NCBI RefSeq assembly: GCF_030549615.1
Contig: NZ_CP130832.1
Location: 3,472,001 to 3,536,000 of the forward strand
DNA length: 64,000 nucleotides
Source of the DNA: Stenotrophomonas sp. 610A2
Lineage (GTDB): Bacteria > Pseudomonadota > Gammaproteobacteria > Xanthomonadales > Xanthomonadaceae
Direction of reading: 5' to 3'
Shown here: positions 9,162-18,872 of the stretch, one piece after another
Position numbering within the stretch: position 1 is the first letter of the stretch
Layout of the letters: every line of letters starts with the position of its first letter
Position numbers and translations under genes: made by a program
The notes under the pieces: model-generated
What the model was told of the DNA's origin: nothing
Database searches by the model: none
The model's input: only the letters and a program-made list of their open reading frames with translations

Positions 9162-9474
9162 GTAGTGCCGAGCCATGCTCGGCAGGGGCTCTACCGGTAA
9201 AGCCTCTGCCGAGCATGGCTCGGCACTACAGGTTTGGTTTTGCTAGGAAAGCCCCTGCCGAGCATGGCTCGGCACTACGGCCGTTGCCCCCTCCCTTTCA
9301 CGCAGCGAAGGGGAGGGTTGGGGAGGGGTAAGCTGTTGGCTGGCTGGTGAAGCTCCTGCCGAGCATGGCTCGGCACTACAGTTTGGCTTTGCTGGGAAAG
9401 CCCCTGCCGAGCATGGCTCGGCACTACAGTTTGGCTTTGCTACGAAGGCCTCTGCCGAGCATGGCTCGGCACCA
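9162..9474. repeat. Repeat cluster with a 47-48-base tandem array of SMAG palindromes
   Basis: There is no gene in this gap. A forward SMAG copy lies at 9162-9186 and inverted copies at 9207-9229 and 9256-9278. A C-rich hairpin element occupies about 9288-9333. Three more inverted SMAG copies follow at 9357-9379, 9405-9427 and 9452-9474. These are spaced 48 and 47 bases apart, and the same TTTGGCTTTGCT-like linker joins each pair, so they form a short tandem array. The last copy ends 9 bases before the stop of the RNA methyltransferase gene. Confidence 0.88.
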
Positions 9475-9483
9475 CCGTATTTT

Positions 9484-10323
9484 TCAACGCTGCTTGCGGC
9501 TGTTCCAGCTGGCCAGGAATACCGCGGTGGCCGAGGCCACATTCAGGCTTTCCACTGCGCCGCTTCCGGGAATCGACAAGCGCAGGTCACAGCTCTGCGC
9601 GAAGTCGCGGTCCATGCCCTCGCCCTCCGCACCCATCACGTAGACCATGCGATCCGGCAGCTCGGTGGTGAAGACGTTGTCGCCATCGGCCACCAGGGTC
9701 GCGGCCAGACCAAAGCCGGCATCGCGCAGCTGCGCAACCGCCTGCGGCAGCGCTGGCAGACGGACCAGCGGCACCGATTCGGCGCCACCTTCGGCGACGC
9801 GCGCGGCAGCGCCGGACAGGGCCAGGGTCGAGTCAGCCGGCAACAGGATTGCCGCAACACCAAAATGTGCGGCCGAACGCAGGATCGCGCCGAAGTTGTG
9901 CGGGTTGCCCACGCCGTCCAGCCACAAGGCCAGCGCAGGACCGTCCTTCAACGATGCCAGCCAGGTCGCCAGCGCCAGCGGTTCCTGCTTCTGCACGTCG
10001 GCCACCAGGCCTTCGTGGTGGGTGGTGGCGGCCAGTTTGTTGAGGTCGCCATCGCCAACCACGCGGTAACCCACGCGGTTGGCCACACACCATTTCAGCA
10101 CCGGCTGCAGGCGCTGGATCATGTCCTCGGCCAGGTAGAGCTTGCGCAGCGCCTGCGGGCGCTTGGCAAACATCGCCTGTACGGCATTGAAGCCGTACAG
10201 GCGCATTTCATCGCCGCCGCGTACTGGTACACCGTCACCACCTTCACGTGCGGCTGACGGCGCAGCCGGGGTTGCGCGGGGTGGCCGCGAAGAAGGGCGA
10301 CGGTTGTTCCAGGGGTTACTCAC
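9484..10323 (-). CDS. TrmH/SpoU-family RNA 2'-O-methyltransferase
   Basis: A 279-residue SPOUT methyltransferase that uses SAM to methylate a ribose in rRNA or tRNA. The three SpoU motifs are present: motif 1 NPHNFGAILRSA from residue 140, motif 2 VMGAEGEGM from 229, and motif 3 SLNVASATAVFLA from 259, which forms the knotted SAM site. A substrate-binding domain covers about 40-115. An unstructured Arg/Pro/Ala-rich N-terminus covers 1-38. RlmB-like 23S rRNA activity is possible, but the target cannot be proven from sequence. It is separated from the symporter gene by only 15 bases and is probably cotranscribed with it. Confidence 0.88.
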   Translation of the reverse strand: MSNPWNNRRPSSRPPRATPAAPSAAREGGDGVPVRGGDEMRLYGFNAVQAMFAKRPQALRKLYLAEDMIQRLQPVLKWCVANRVGYRVVGDGDLNKLAATTHHEGLVADVQKQEPLALATWLASLKDGPALALWLDGVGNPHNFGAILRSAAHFGVAAILLPADSTLALSGAAARVAEGGAESVPLVRLPALPQAVAQLRDAGFGLAATLVADGDNVFTTELPDRMVYVMGAEGEGMDRDFAQSCDLRLSIPGSGAVESLNVASATAVFLASWNSRKQR

Positions 10324-10338
10324 AGCGGTTCCTTTGAA

Positions 10339-11841
10339 TTACTTGTTGCTACGCCAGAATTCGGCATTCTTGATGCCCAGTGCATCGGGGTCGAAGACCG
10401 GGTCCAGGCCAAGCTTCTTCTGCCGCTCATAGTCGGACAGTGCAAGCATGGCAGGCTTTTGCAGGATCAGGATGGCGATGACGTTCAGCCAGGCCATCAA
10501 GCCCACGCCGATATCACCCAGCGCCCAGGCCATTTTCGCATTGTGGTAAGCGCCAAACACCACCATCGCCATGATGCCAAGACGCAGCACCAGGGTAGCC
10601 GCCGGATGGGTGCGGTTGCTGCCAGCCAGGTAGGTCAGGTTGGTTTCGGCCATGTAGTAATAGGCCATGATCGTGGTGAAGGCGAAGAAGAACAGCGCCA
10701 GGGCCACAAAGCCCCCCCCCCAGCCAGGCAACACCGACTCCACCGCTGCCTGGGTAAACAGGGCACCTTCGGAGGGCTGCACGCCGGGTACGCCGGTGAT
10801 GATGGCTTCGAGCTTGGTCACGCCGCCTTCGGTCACTTCGCGGAACACGTTGTACATGCCGGTGGACAGCACCAGGAACGCGGTCGAGGTGCAGACCAGC
10901 ATGGTGTCGAAATAGATGGCGAAAGCCTGCACATAACCCTGCTTGGCCGGGTGCGATACCTCGGCGGCGGCAGCGGCGTGCGGACCGGTGCCCTGGCCAG
11001 CCTCATTGGCGTAGATGCCGCGCTTGACGCCCCAGGCGATGGCCTGGCCGATGATGCCGCCAAAAGCCGCGTGCGCGCCGAATGCGCTGGAGAAGATGTC
11101 CGAGAACATCGCCGGCACCTTGCTGGCATTGAGCATCATCACCACGATCGCCATCAGGATGAAGCCCAGTGCCATGAACGGCACGATGACTTCGGCGAAG
11201 CTGGCAATGCGCTTCACGCCACCGAAGATGATGATGCCCAGCAGTGCTGCCACGGCCAGGCCGATCCACAGCTTCATGCTTGCCGTGCCGCCCACCGAGG
11301 CGCAGGCGTCGGCACCAGTGCAAAGCACGTTGACCGCGCTGTCGGCAATCGCATTGGCCTGCACACCCGGCAGCAGGAAGCCACCAGCGATGACGGTAGC
11401 CACGGCGAACACCGCCGCGTACCACTTCAAGCCCATGGCTTTTTCAATGTAATACGCCGGGCCACCGCGGTAACGGCCTTCGCCGTCCTTGACCTTGTAG
11501 ATCTGTGCCAGCGTGCACTCCACATAGGAGGTGGATGCGCCGAGGAAGCCCATCACCCACATCCAGAAAATCGCGCCAGGTCCGCCATAGGCAATAGCCG
11601 TGGCCACGCCGGCGATGTTGCCGATACCCATGCGCCCTGCCATCGACATGGCCAGCGCCTGGAACGATGAGACACCCGCATCGGACTTCTCGCCGCGGAT
11701 GGTGAGCCGGCACATCTCGGCAAAACCCCGGATCTGCATGAAGCGGGTGCGCACACTGAACCAGAGACCGGCGCCCAGACACATGAAGATGAGCGCATTA
11801 CTCCAGATGATGCCGTTGATCGATTCGACGATGGATTCCAC
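10339..11841 (-). CDS. Sodium:alanine symporter family protein (AgcS/AlsT type)
   Basis: A 500-residue inner-membrane transporter that imports alanine or glycine with sodium. It has about ten hydrophobic segments. The family signature MAGRMGIGNIAGVATAI lies at about residues 67-83, and the conserved NEAGQGTGPHAAAAA loop in the middle. The stretch GWGGGF is encoded by an uninterrupted run of ten G (minus strand, 10712-10721), which is prone to slippage; the frame here is intact. The gene follows the GNAT gene after a 90-base gap that probably contains its promoter. Confidence 0.92.
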   Translation of the reverse strand: MESIVESINGIIWSNALIFMCLGAGLWFSVRTRFMQIRGFAEMCRLTIRGEKSDAGVSSFQALAMSMAGRMGIGNIAGVATAIAYGGPGAIFWMWVMGFLGASTSYVECTLAQIYKVKDGEGRYRGGPAYYIEKAMGLKWYAAVFAVATVIAGGFLLPGVQANAIADSAVNVLCTGADACASVGGTASMKLWIGLAVAALLGIIIFGGVKRIASFAEVIVPFMALGFILMAIVVMMLNASKVPAMFSDIFSSAFGAHAAFGGIIGQAIAWGVKRGIYANEAGQGTGPHAAAAAEVSHPAKQGYVQAFAIYFDTMLVCTSTAFLVLSTGMYNVFREVTEGGVTKLEAIITGVPGVQPSEGALFTQAAVESVLPGWGGGFVALALFFFAFTTIMAYYYMAETNLTYLAGSNRTHPAATLVLRLGIMAMVVFGAYHNAKMAWALGDIGVGLMAWLNVIAILILQKPAMLALSDYERQKKLGLDPVFDPDALGIKNAEFWRSNK

Positions 11842-11931
11842 GTAATTCCCCGGAAAGCTGAAAGGTAGCCAAAGCCCGGACTCCCGGGGCTGACCGATTT
11901 TTCCACGATTAAGCTTGGCTGTGCACGGCCT

Positions 11932-12468
11932 TTACGCCAATTTCAGCAAAGTCCTGATCAGGGCGAAGCAGCGCATGTCATGCAACTGCCCGTCCTTGAG
12001 CACCGATTGGCGTTCGGTGCCCTCCTCCACGAATCCATTCTTCAACAGCACCCGCGCCGAGGCCGGGTTGCCGGCCATCACCTGTGCGGACATTCGTGTC
12101 AGCGCCAGGGTATCCATCACCCACGGCACATAGGCGCCGACCACCGCGGTCATGATGCCCTGCCCCCAATAGCGCTGGCCCAGCCAATAACCCAGCGATG
12201 CCGAATGACGCCGCTCGTCCCTGCCCTGGGTCACGCCGATGCCCCCGCAGGCCTGACCATCCATCTCCAGTGCAAACACCTGCCCCCGCAGGTCCAGCAC
12301 CTGTCCCGCCAGAAACGCCTCGCCATCGGCGCGGGTATACGGATAGGGAAAGCGCGTGCTCAGCCCCCGCGATACCGCCGCATCGTTGGCATGCTCGAGC
12401 AGCGCGTCCAGGTCCCCTGCGTGCCAGGGGCGTAACCGGACGCGACCGCCGAGCAGCGGCTCATGCAT
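11932..12468 (-). CDS. GNAT-family N-acetyltransferase (RimJ/RimL type)
   Basis: A 178-residue acetyltransferase using acetyl-CoA. The RLRPWHAGDLDAL N-terminal strand and helix, the GYWLGQRYWGQGIM acetyl-CoA-binding loop at about 95-108 and the NPASARVLLKNGFVEEG motif at about 135-150 are typical of the RimJ/RimL group that modifies protein N-termini or small amines. The start codon lies 8 bases inside the end of the RND transporter gene, so it is probably the last gene translated from the efflux operon. Its substrate is unknown. Confidence 0.87.
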   Translation of the reverse strand: MHEPLLGGRVRLRPWHAGDLDALLEHANDAAVSRGLSTRFPYPYTRADGEAFLAGQVLDLRGQVFALEMDGQACGGIGVTQGRDERRHSASLGYWLGQRYWGQGIMTAVVGAYVPWVMDTLALTRMSAQVMAGNPASARVLLKNGFVEEGTERQSVLKDGQLHDMRCFALIRTLLKLA

Positions 12469-15400
12469 GGCCGCCAACCGAAGGTGTCTCGCGCTCGAGC
12501 TTCTCCAGCGCGTTGGCCACGGTTTCCGGCGACTTGGTGTACGGCGCCAACAGCGCGTAGAACGCCGGCACCACGAACAGCGACAGGAAGGTGGACACGC
12601 TGACGCCGAAGATCACCACGATGCCGATGGTGGCGCGGCTGGCCGAACCGGGGCCGCCAGCCACGACCAGCGGAATCGCGCCAACCACGGTCGCGATCGA
12701 GGTCATCAGAATCGGCCGCAGGCGCACCATCGACGACTCGACGATGGCCTGGTGCACGTTGCGGCCTTCATCGCGCAACTGGTTGGCGAATTCGACGATC
12801 AGGATGCCGTTCTTCGCCGCCAGGCCGACCAGCATGACGATGCCGATCTGACTGAACAGGTTGAGCGTGCCGCCACTGAGGTACAGGCCAACGAAGGCAC
12901 CCAGCACGCCCAAGGGCACGGTCAGCATGATTACCAGCGGATGGATGAAGCTCTCGAACTGCGCGGCCAGCACCAGGTAGACCACCAGCAAGGCCATGGC
13001 GAAGGTCAGCAGCACCGCGCTGCCGGCGCTCTGGTACTCGCGCGATTCGCCCTTCCAGTCGATCTGCGCGTATTCCGGCAGTTCCTCGGCGGTCACCTGT
13101 TTGGCCCAATCGATGGTTTCGCCCAGCGTATGGCCCGGCGCGACGTTGGCGCTGATGGTGATCGAACGCAGGCGGTTGAAGCGGTTGAGGCTGCCGGCCT
13201 CGGCCACTTCACTGAGCGTGACCAGGTTGGACAGCGGCACCAGTTCGCCCGAGCGCGCCCGCACCTGGATCGCCGACAGGTCGGCCGGCGAGGCACGGCC
13301 TTCGCGGCCGGCCTGCACCAGTACGTCGTATTCCTCGCCGTTGTCGACGAAGGTGGTGACGCGGCGCGAACCCATCATGGTTTCCAGCGCGCGGCCGATG
13401 TCGGTGACCGAGATACCAAGGTCGGCCGCACGCTGGCGGTCGATGTTGACCCGCATCTGCGGCCGGGTTTCCTTGTAATCCGAATCCGCGCCAACCAGAC
13501 CGGGATAGTCAGCCATGCGCTCCAGCAGGCGATCACGCCACTGTGCGATTTCGGCGTATTCCGGGCCACCGAGCACAATCTGGAAGGGCTGGCCCATGCT
13601 GCGCACCAGACCGCCACCGACCATCGTGCGCACGCGCACGCCGCTGAGGTCATTCAGCTCTTTCTGCAGGTCATTGGCCACATCCACCGTGGCTTCGCTG
13701 CGATTGCGCCACGGCTGCAGGAACACGCTCATGCGGCCGGTGTGCATTTCTTCGCTGTTGCCCCAACCACCGGGCACGCGCGGATTGGCGCGGACAATGG
13801 GTTCGTCCGGGCCGACGAAGCGGGAAACGATCTTCTCGACCTGCTGCACCTGCTCCACGGTGTAGTCGTAGCCGGCACCTTCCGGGCCATCGATCATGAT
13901 CTGGAACGAGCCACGGTCCTCGGCCGGGGCCAGCTCCGAGGGAATCAGCTTGAACAGACCCCAGCTGGCGCCAAGCGCACCCAGCATCACCAGCCCGAAC
14001 ACCCAGCTACGCTGCACGTGGCGATCCAACACACGGCCGTAGGCTGCCGACAGCCGCTCCAACTGACGGTTGATGAAGCCATGCAGGCGACTGACCTTCT
14101 GCTCGCTATGCGGCTTGAGCAGCTTGGACGCCATCATCGGCGTCAGCGTCAGCGCGACGAAGGCCGACAAGGCCACCGCCGCCGCCAGCGCAACCGCCAG
14201 CTCGCGGAACAAGCGCCCGGTATTGCCTTCAAGGAAACCGACCGGCAGGAACACCGCCACCAGCACCGCCGTCGTCGCGATCACCGCGAACGCGACCTGC
14301 GCGGTACCGCGCTTGGCGGCCACCAGCGGCGGCTCGCCCAGATCAATGCGGCGTTGCACGTTCTCGACCACGACGATGGCGTCATCCACCACCAGACCGA
14401 TACACAGCACCAGCGCCAGCAGGGTGAACAGGTTGATCGAGAAGCCAAACGCGAACAGCGCGATGAAGGCCGCCACCAGACACACCGGCACCGTCACCGC
14501 GGGAATCAAGGCCGCGCGCAGGCTGCCGAGGAACAGCCAGATCACTACCAGCACCAGCAGCATCGCTTCGACCAGGGTCGCGTAAACGCGCTCCACCGCG
14601 GCTTCAATGAAGGTGGTGTTGTCGAAGGCGACGAAGATCTGCGTGCCCTTGGGCAGGGTCTGGCCGATGCGCTCGGCTTCGGCACGGGTATCGCGCGCCA
14701 CGTCCAGCGCATTGGCCGTGGAGGTCTTGACGATGCCCAGGCCGATACCCGGTTCGCCGTTGCTGCGGAAATAGGCGCGGCGCTCCGACGAGGCCAGTTC
14801 AACCTTGGCCACATCGCCCAGCCGCACCACGTAGCCGTCATTGCCCTTGCCCAGCGGGATGCTGGCGAAGTCGGCCGGGGCCACGTAGCTGCGTTCGACG
14901 CGCAGGGTGAAATCGCGGTCGGCCGATTCGATGCGGCCGGCCGGCAACTCCACGTTCTCGTTGCGCAGCGCGGTTTCGACCTCGTTGACGGTCATGCCGC
15001 GCGCAGCCAGCTGGTCACGGTCCAGCCATACCCGCATCGCGTAACGCTGACGGCCGCCGATGCGCACCTGCGCCACACCGTCGATGCTGGAGAAACGATC
15101 CACCACGTAGCGGTCGGCGTAATCGCTGAGCTCCAGCGTATCCATCACCGAGGACGACATGTTGAACCAGATGATCGGGTCGGCATCGCTCTCGACCTTG
15201 GCGATCTCCGGCGGCCGCGCCTCTTCCGGCATGCGGTCGGCAACGCGGCTGACCGCATCGCGCACGTCGTTGGCGGCGGCTTCGATATCGCGGTTGGCGT
15301 TGAACTCGATGCTGACCGAGGCACGGCCATTGGTGCTGCGTGCATTGATGGTATCGATGCCTTCGATACCGGCCAGTGCGTCTTCCAGTACCTGGGTGAC

Positions 15401-15586
15401 GCGGCTTTCGATCACCGCCGCCGAGGCGCCGGTGTAATCCACCGATACCGAGACGATGGGCGGATCAATCGCCGGCAGCTCGCGCAGGGTCAGGCGGGTG
15501 AAGGACATGATGCCCAGCACCAGCAGCAACAGGCTCATCACCACGGCCAGCACCGGCCGCTTGATCGAAAGGTCGGACAGCTTCAT
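12461..15586 (-). CDS. RND-family efflux transporter, inner-membrane pump subunit
   Basis: A 1041-residue proton-driven multidrug exporter of the HAE1/AcrB-like type. Twelve membrane segments flank two large periplasmic loops. The paired proton-relay aspartates are at 401-402 in VVDDAIVVVEN. The N-terminus MKLSDLSIKRPVLAVVMS is typical of the MexK/MdtB-like branch. It pairs with the adaptor gene upstream (ATGA overlap), and no outer-membrane channel gene is adjacent, so it must use a TolC-like protein encoded elsewhere. Two-gene pumps without their own channel are known in S. maltophilia (SmeGH, SmeMN). Which one this is, if either, cannot be decided here. Confidence 0.93.
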   Translation of the reverse strand: MKLSDLSIKRPVLAVVMSLLLLVLGIMSFTRLTLRELPAIDPPIVSVSVDYTGASAAVIESRVTQVLEDALAGIEGIDTINARSTNGRASVSIEFNANRDIEAAANDVRDAVSRVADRMPEEARPPEIAKVESDADPIIWFNMSSSVMDTLELSDYADRYVVDRFSSIDGVAQVRIGGRQRYAMRVWLDRDQLAARGMTVNEVETALRNENVELPAGRIESADRDFTLRVERSYVAPADFASIPLGKGNDGYVVRLGDVAKVELASSERRAYFRSNGEPGIGLGIVKTSTANALDVARDTRAEAERIGQTLPKGTQIFVAFDNTTFIEAAVERVYATLVEAMLLVLVVIWLFLGSLRAALIPAVTVPVCLVAAFIALFAFGFSINLFTLLALVLCIGLVVDDAIVVVENVQRRIDLGEPPLVAAKRGTAQVAFAVIATTAVLVAVFLPVGFLEGNTGRLFRELAVALAAAVALSAFVALTLTPMMASKLLKPHSEQKVSRLHGFINRQLERLSAAYGRVLDRHVQRSWVFGLVMLGALGASWGLFKLIPSELAPAEDRGSFQIMIDGPEGAGYDYTVEQVQQVEKIVSRFVGPDEPIVRANPRVPGGWGNSEEMHTGRMSVFLQPWRNRSEATVDVANDLQKELNDLSGVRVRTMVGGGLVRSMGQPFQIVLGGPEYAEIAQWRDRLLERMADYPGLVGADSDYKETRPQMRVNIDRQRAADLGISVTDIGRALETMMGSRRVTTFVDNGEEYDVLVQAGREGRASPADLSAIQVRARSGELVPLSNLVTLSEVAEAGSLNRFNRLRSITISANVAPGHTLGETIDWAKQVTAEELPEYAQIDWKGESREYQSAGSAVLLTFAMALLVVYLVLAAQFESFIHPLVIMLTVPLGVLGAFVGLYLSGGTLNLFSQIGIVMLVGLAAKNGILIVEFANQLRDEGRNVHQAIVESSMVRLRPILMTSIATVVGAIPLVVAGGPGSASRATIGIVVIFGVSVSTFLSLFVVPAFYALLAPYTKSPETVANALEKLERETPSVGGHA

Positions 15587-16701
15587 CCGGCAGTCGCCAA
15601 CTTGGCCGGCGCGGCAACTTCAGCCGGCTTCAGCGGCGCGGCCGCGTCGGCGGCCTTGGCCGGCTTCTCATCCTGGATGCGGATGCCTGGGCGCAGCTTG
15701 CCAGTACCATCGACAACGATGCGATCGCCGGCCTTCAACCCTTCGACAATCTCCACCACCCCGGCACGACGGGTGCCGGCCTTGATGTCTGCGCGCTCGA
15801 CGCTGTCGTCCTGCTTGACCCGAAACACATAGGAATCGCGGCCCACCTGCACCACCGCGATCTCCGGAATCACCAGCGCATCGCGCTCGGGGCGGAACAG
15901 GCGCACGTCGAGCAGCATGCCCGGGCGCAGCGCATGGTCGGCATTGTCGAAATCGGCGCGGACGGTGATCGCACGGCTGCCCGGATCGACGCGGGCGTCG
16001 ATGGTGCTGACTTCGCCTTCAAACGTGCGCCCCGGATAGGCGATGCTGCTGCCGCTGACCTTGTCGCCAATCTGCAGCGAGGACAGCTGCGCTTCCGGAA
16101 CCTGGAAATCAACGTGCATGCGCGAGATGTCATCGAGGGTGGCGATGGCCGTGGTCGGCGTGACCAGCGAACCCGGGCTGACCTGGCGAATACCCAATAC
16201 GCCAGCGAATGGCGCACGCACCTGCCGATCAACGATATCGGCGCGCATCTGCTGCACACGGGCCTCGGCGGCATCGCGGATGGACTGCTGCGTGTCCAGC
16301 GTTGAATGCGCGACCAGCTGCTGTGCGGCCAGTTCACGCTGGCGCTTGTAGAGCCGGTCAGCCTCGGAGAAGGTGGCCTGGGCCTGGGCCAGCGCGGCCT
16401 GCTGGGCCTGCCCGCGCAGCGTCACCAGCGGGGCGCCGGTAGCGACCTGCTGGCCGCTTTCGAAATGCACCTTGTCGATGATTTCGCTGACCTTGGCGGT
16501 GACGATGATGGATTCACGTGCCTTGGCAGTGCCGTTAGCCTGCAAGGTATCGCTCCAGGGCGCGGTTTCGACGACCTGGGTAGTGACCAGTACCGCACCG
16601 GCAGCTTGCTGCGGCGCATCGGCGTTCTTGCGGTTGCATCCGGCCAACGCCAGCGCCAAGACAGTGCCACCTGCAACGGTGACGGCAAATCGCCCGAACA
16701 T
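15583..16701 (-). CDS. RND efflux periplasmic adaptor lipoprotein
   Basis: The membrane-fusion partner of the pump, 372 residues. A lipoprotein signal ends in LALAGC with C22 as the lipidated residue. The barrel-sandwich and alpha-hairpin regions follow (LVTLRGQAQQAALAQAQATF around 90-110), then the beta-barrel and a Pro/Ala/Lys-rich tail. It bridges the inner-membrane pump and an outer-membrane channel. An alternative ATG at 16713 would add four residues. The stop overlaps the pump start in ATGA, so the two are one operon. No local regulator gene is seen. Confidence 0.92.
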   Translation of the reverse strand: MFGRFAVTVAGGTVLALALAGCNRKNADAPQQAAGAVLVTTQVVETAPWSDTLQANGTAKARESIIVTAKVSEIIDKVHFESGQQVATGAPLVTLRGQAQQAALAQAQATFSEADRLYKRQRELAAQQLVAHSTLDTQQSIRDAAEARVQQMRADIVDRQVRAPFAGVLGIRQVSPGSLVTPTTAIATLDDISRMHVDFQVPEAQLSSLQIGDKVSGSSIAYPGRTFEGEVSTIDARVDPGSRAITVRADFDNADHALRPGMLLDVRLFRPERDALVIPEIAVVQVGRDSYVFRVKQDDSVERADIKAGTRRAGVVEIVEGLKAGDRIVVDGTGKLRPGIRIQDEKPAKAADAAAPLKPAEVAAPAKLATAG

Positions 16702-16799
16702 ACAGAGTCCCATCGGATACACGATCGGGCAGTCTAGCGGTGTCAGATGACGGCTGGATGTGCCGTTAGGGGGGGAGCACCACCTCATTTGGAGCAGCG

Positions 16800-16972
16800 G
16801 TAGTGCCGAGCCATGCTCGGCAGGGGCCTGCACAGGTGATGGCAGCGGCCAAAGGCTTACCCCTCCCCAACCCTCCCCTCCGCCTTCGGCGCAAGGGAGG
16901 GGGCAACGGCTGCAATTGCAGATGAATTCGGGCCTGATGGTGCGGCGGCTTCGCGGCTTACGCCGCTCCTAC
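16800..16972. repeat. Three different palindromic repeats between the RND and cys operons
   Basis: The gap between the adaptor start and the cysNC end (about 280 bases) has a forward SMAG copy at 16800-16823. A C-rich hairpin element with a CCGCC/GGCG stem lies at 16859-16903, and a single inverted GTAGGAGCGGCG copy at 16949-16972. The promoter of the efflux operon should lie near 16715-16795. No coding signal was seen. Confidence 0.85.
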
Positions 16973-16994
16973 AGACCTTGCAACCGCGAACGAC

Positions 16995-18872
16995 TCAGCG
17001 CAGCGCCTGCAGCACCTGCTCCACCATCGCCGGCACGCTGTCCGTATCGGCCCGCAGGTGCAGCTCGGGGTTCTCCGGTGCTTCATACGGCGAATCGATG
17101 CCGGTGAAATTTGGAATCTGCCCGGCACGGGCCTTGCGGTACAGGCCCTTCACATCGCGGGCTTCGGCCACGGCCAGCGGCACATCAACGAAGACCTCGA
17201 TGAACTCGCCAGCGTCGAAGCGTTCACGCGCCATCTGTCGCTCGGCGCGGAAGGGCGAGATGAAGCTGACCAGCACCACCAATCCGGCATCGGCCATCAA
17301 ACGGGCCACTTCGGCGACGCGACGAATGTTCTCCACGCGGTCCTCGTCGGTGAAGCCCAGGTCCCGGTTCAAGCCATGACGGACGTTGTCACCGTCCAGC
17401 AGGAAGGTATGCACGCCCTGCGCATGCAGGCGCTTCTCGACCTGGTTGGCGACGGTGGACTTGCCCGCGCCGGACAGGCCGGTGAACCACAGCACCTTGG
17501 GCTGCTGGCCCTTGATACGTGCTCGTGCAGCCTTGTCCACGTCCAGATGCTGCCAATGCACATTGCCCGCGCGGCGCAGGGCGAAGTCCAGGGTGCCGGC
17601 GGCGACGGTGGCATTGGTCTGGCGGTCGATCAGGATGAAGCCGCCCAAGGCCCGGTTCTGCGCATATGGGGCGAAGGCCACCGGCTCGTCCAGCGACAGG
17701 TTGCAGTAACCCACCTCATTCAGCTCGAGGCGTTTGGCCGCCAGACGCTCTTGCGTATTCACGTCAACGCGGTGCTTGATCTCGCTGATGCTGGCCGCCA
17801 CGGTGCGGCTGCCGATCTGCAGCCAATAAGGCCGACCCGGCAGCAACGCTGCATCGTCCATCCACAACACGTGCGCAGCGAACTGGTCGGCCACCTCCGG
17901 CGGATCACCGGCGGCGGCGATCACGTCGCCTCGGCTGACATCGACTTCGTCGTCCAGGGTCAGCGTCACCGCCTGCCCGGTCGCGGCGACCGACAGCGGA
18001 CCATCCGGGCCCAGCACCTGCTTGACCGTGGAGCGACGCGCCGAGGGCAACACCACCACTTGATCGCCCACGCGCACCTGACCGGCGGCAATGGTGCCAG
18101 CAAACCCACGGAAGTCCTGGTTGGGTCGATTGACCCATTGCACCGGCAGGCGTAGCCCACTGGCGGCGTCATGCGCGCTCAGCTCAACCGTATCCAGGTG
18201 CTCGATCAGGCTGGGACCGCTATACCAAGGCATCGCCGACGAACGCGTGGACAGGTTCTGTCCTTCCAGCGCCGACAACGGAATCGCCTGGACGTTGGCA
18301 ATGCCCAACTGCGCCGCAAGCATCTGGTAGTCGGCGACGATGCGCTCGAACACCGCCTGGTCGTAGTCGACCAGATCCATCTTGTTCACCGCCAGCACCA
18401 CCTGGCCGATGCCCAGCAGCGAGATGATGTAGCTATGCCTATGCGTCTGCGTCAGCAGGCCCTTGCGCGCATCCACCAGCACCACTGCCACATCGGCAGT
18501 GGAGGCGCCGGTGGCCATATTGCGCGTGTACTGCTCGTGGCCGGGGCAATCGGCGACGATGTACTTGCGGCGGTCGGTATCGAAGTAGCGGTAGGCCACA
18601 TCGATGGTGATGCCCTGCTCTCGCTCGGCTGCCAGCCCATCGAGCAGCAATGCGTAATCGATGCGCTCGCCCTGGGTGCCATGGCGACGGCTGTCTGCTT
18701 CCAGCGCGGACAGCTGGTCATCGAACAAGCGCTTGCTTTCGTACAACAGCCGCCCGATCAGGGTGCTCTTGCCGTCGTCGACGCTGCCGCAGGTAATGAA
18801 GCGCAGCAGCGGCTTGGTTTCGTGGATTTTGAGGTAGGCGGCGATGTCGGAAGAAGTGGTCACGGCGCTCAT
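16995..18872 (-). CDS. cysNC: Bifunctional sulfate adenylyltransferase subunit 1/APS kinase CysNC
   Basis: A fused enzyme of 625 residues. The N-terminal CysN GTPase drives sulfate activation to APS together with CysD. Its G-motifs are GSVDDGKST at 29-37, DCPGH at 108-112 and NKMD at 163-166. The C-terminal CysC part phosphorylates APS to PAPS; its P-loop GLSGAGKST is near residue 460. The APS-kinase motifs [10 protein letters not shown] and [10 protein letters not shown] follow. The fusion is the usual form in xanthomonads. Its ATG shares one base with the cysD stop. Confidence 0.97.
   Translation of the reverse strand: MSAVTTSSDIAAYLKIHETKPLLRFITCGSVDDGKSTLIGRLLYESKRLFDDQLSALEADSRRHGTQGERIDYALLLDGLAAEREQGITIDVAYRYFDTDRRKYIVADCPGHEQYTRNMATGASTADVAVVLVDARKGLLTQTHRHSYIISLLGIGQVVLAVNKMDLVDYDQAVFERIVADYQMLAAQLGIANVQAIPLSALEGQNLSTRSSAMPWYSGPSLIEHLDTVELSAHDAASGLRLPVQWVNRPNQDFRGFAGTIAAGQVRVGDQVVVLPSARRSTVKQVLGPDGPLSVAATGQAVTLTLDDEVDVSRGDVIAAAGDPPEVADQFAAHVLWMDDAALLPGRPYWLQIGSRTVAASISEIKHRVDVNTQERLAAKRLELNEVGYCNLSLDEPVAFAPYAQNRALGGFILIDRQTNATVAAGTLDFALRRAGNVHWQHLDVDKAARARIKGQQPKVLWFTGLSGAGKSTVANQVEKRLHAQGVHTFLLDGDNVRHGLNRDLGFTDEDRVENIRRVAEVARLMADAGLVVLVSFISPFRAERQMARERFDAGEFIEVFVDVPLAVAEARDVKGLYRKARAGQIPNFTGIDSPYEAPENPELHLRADTDSVPAMVEQVLQALR

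Noticed and set aside
12356..15832. Very long plus-strand open frame (over 1100 codons) across the RND operon
   Set aside because: It lies antisense to a clear RND pump and adaptor. Its translation is rich in His, Arg and Gln with no domain, as expected from the complement of high-G+C codons.
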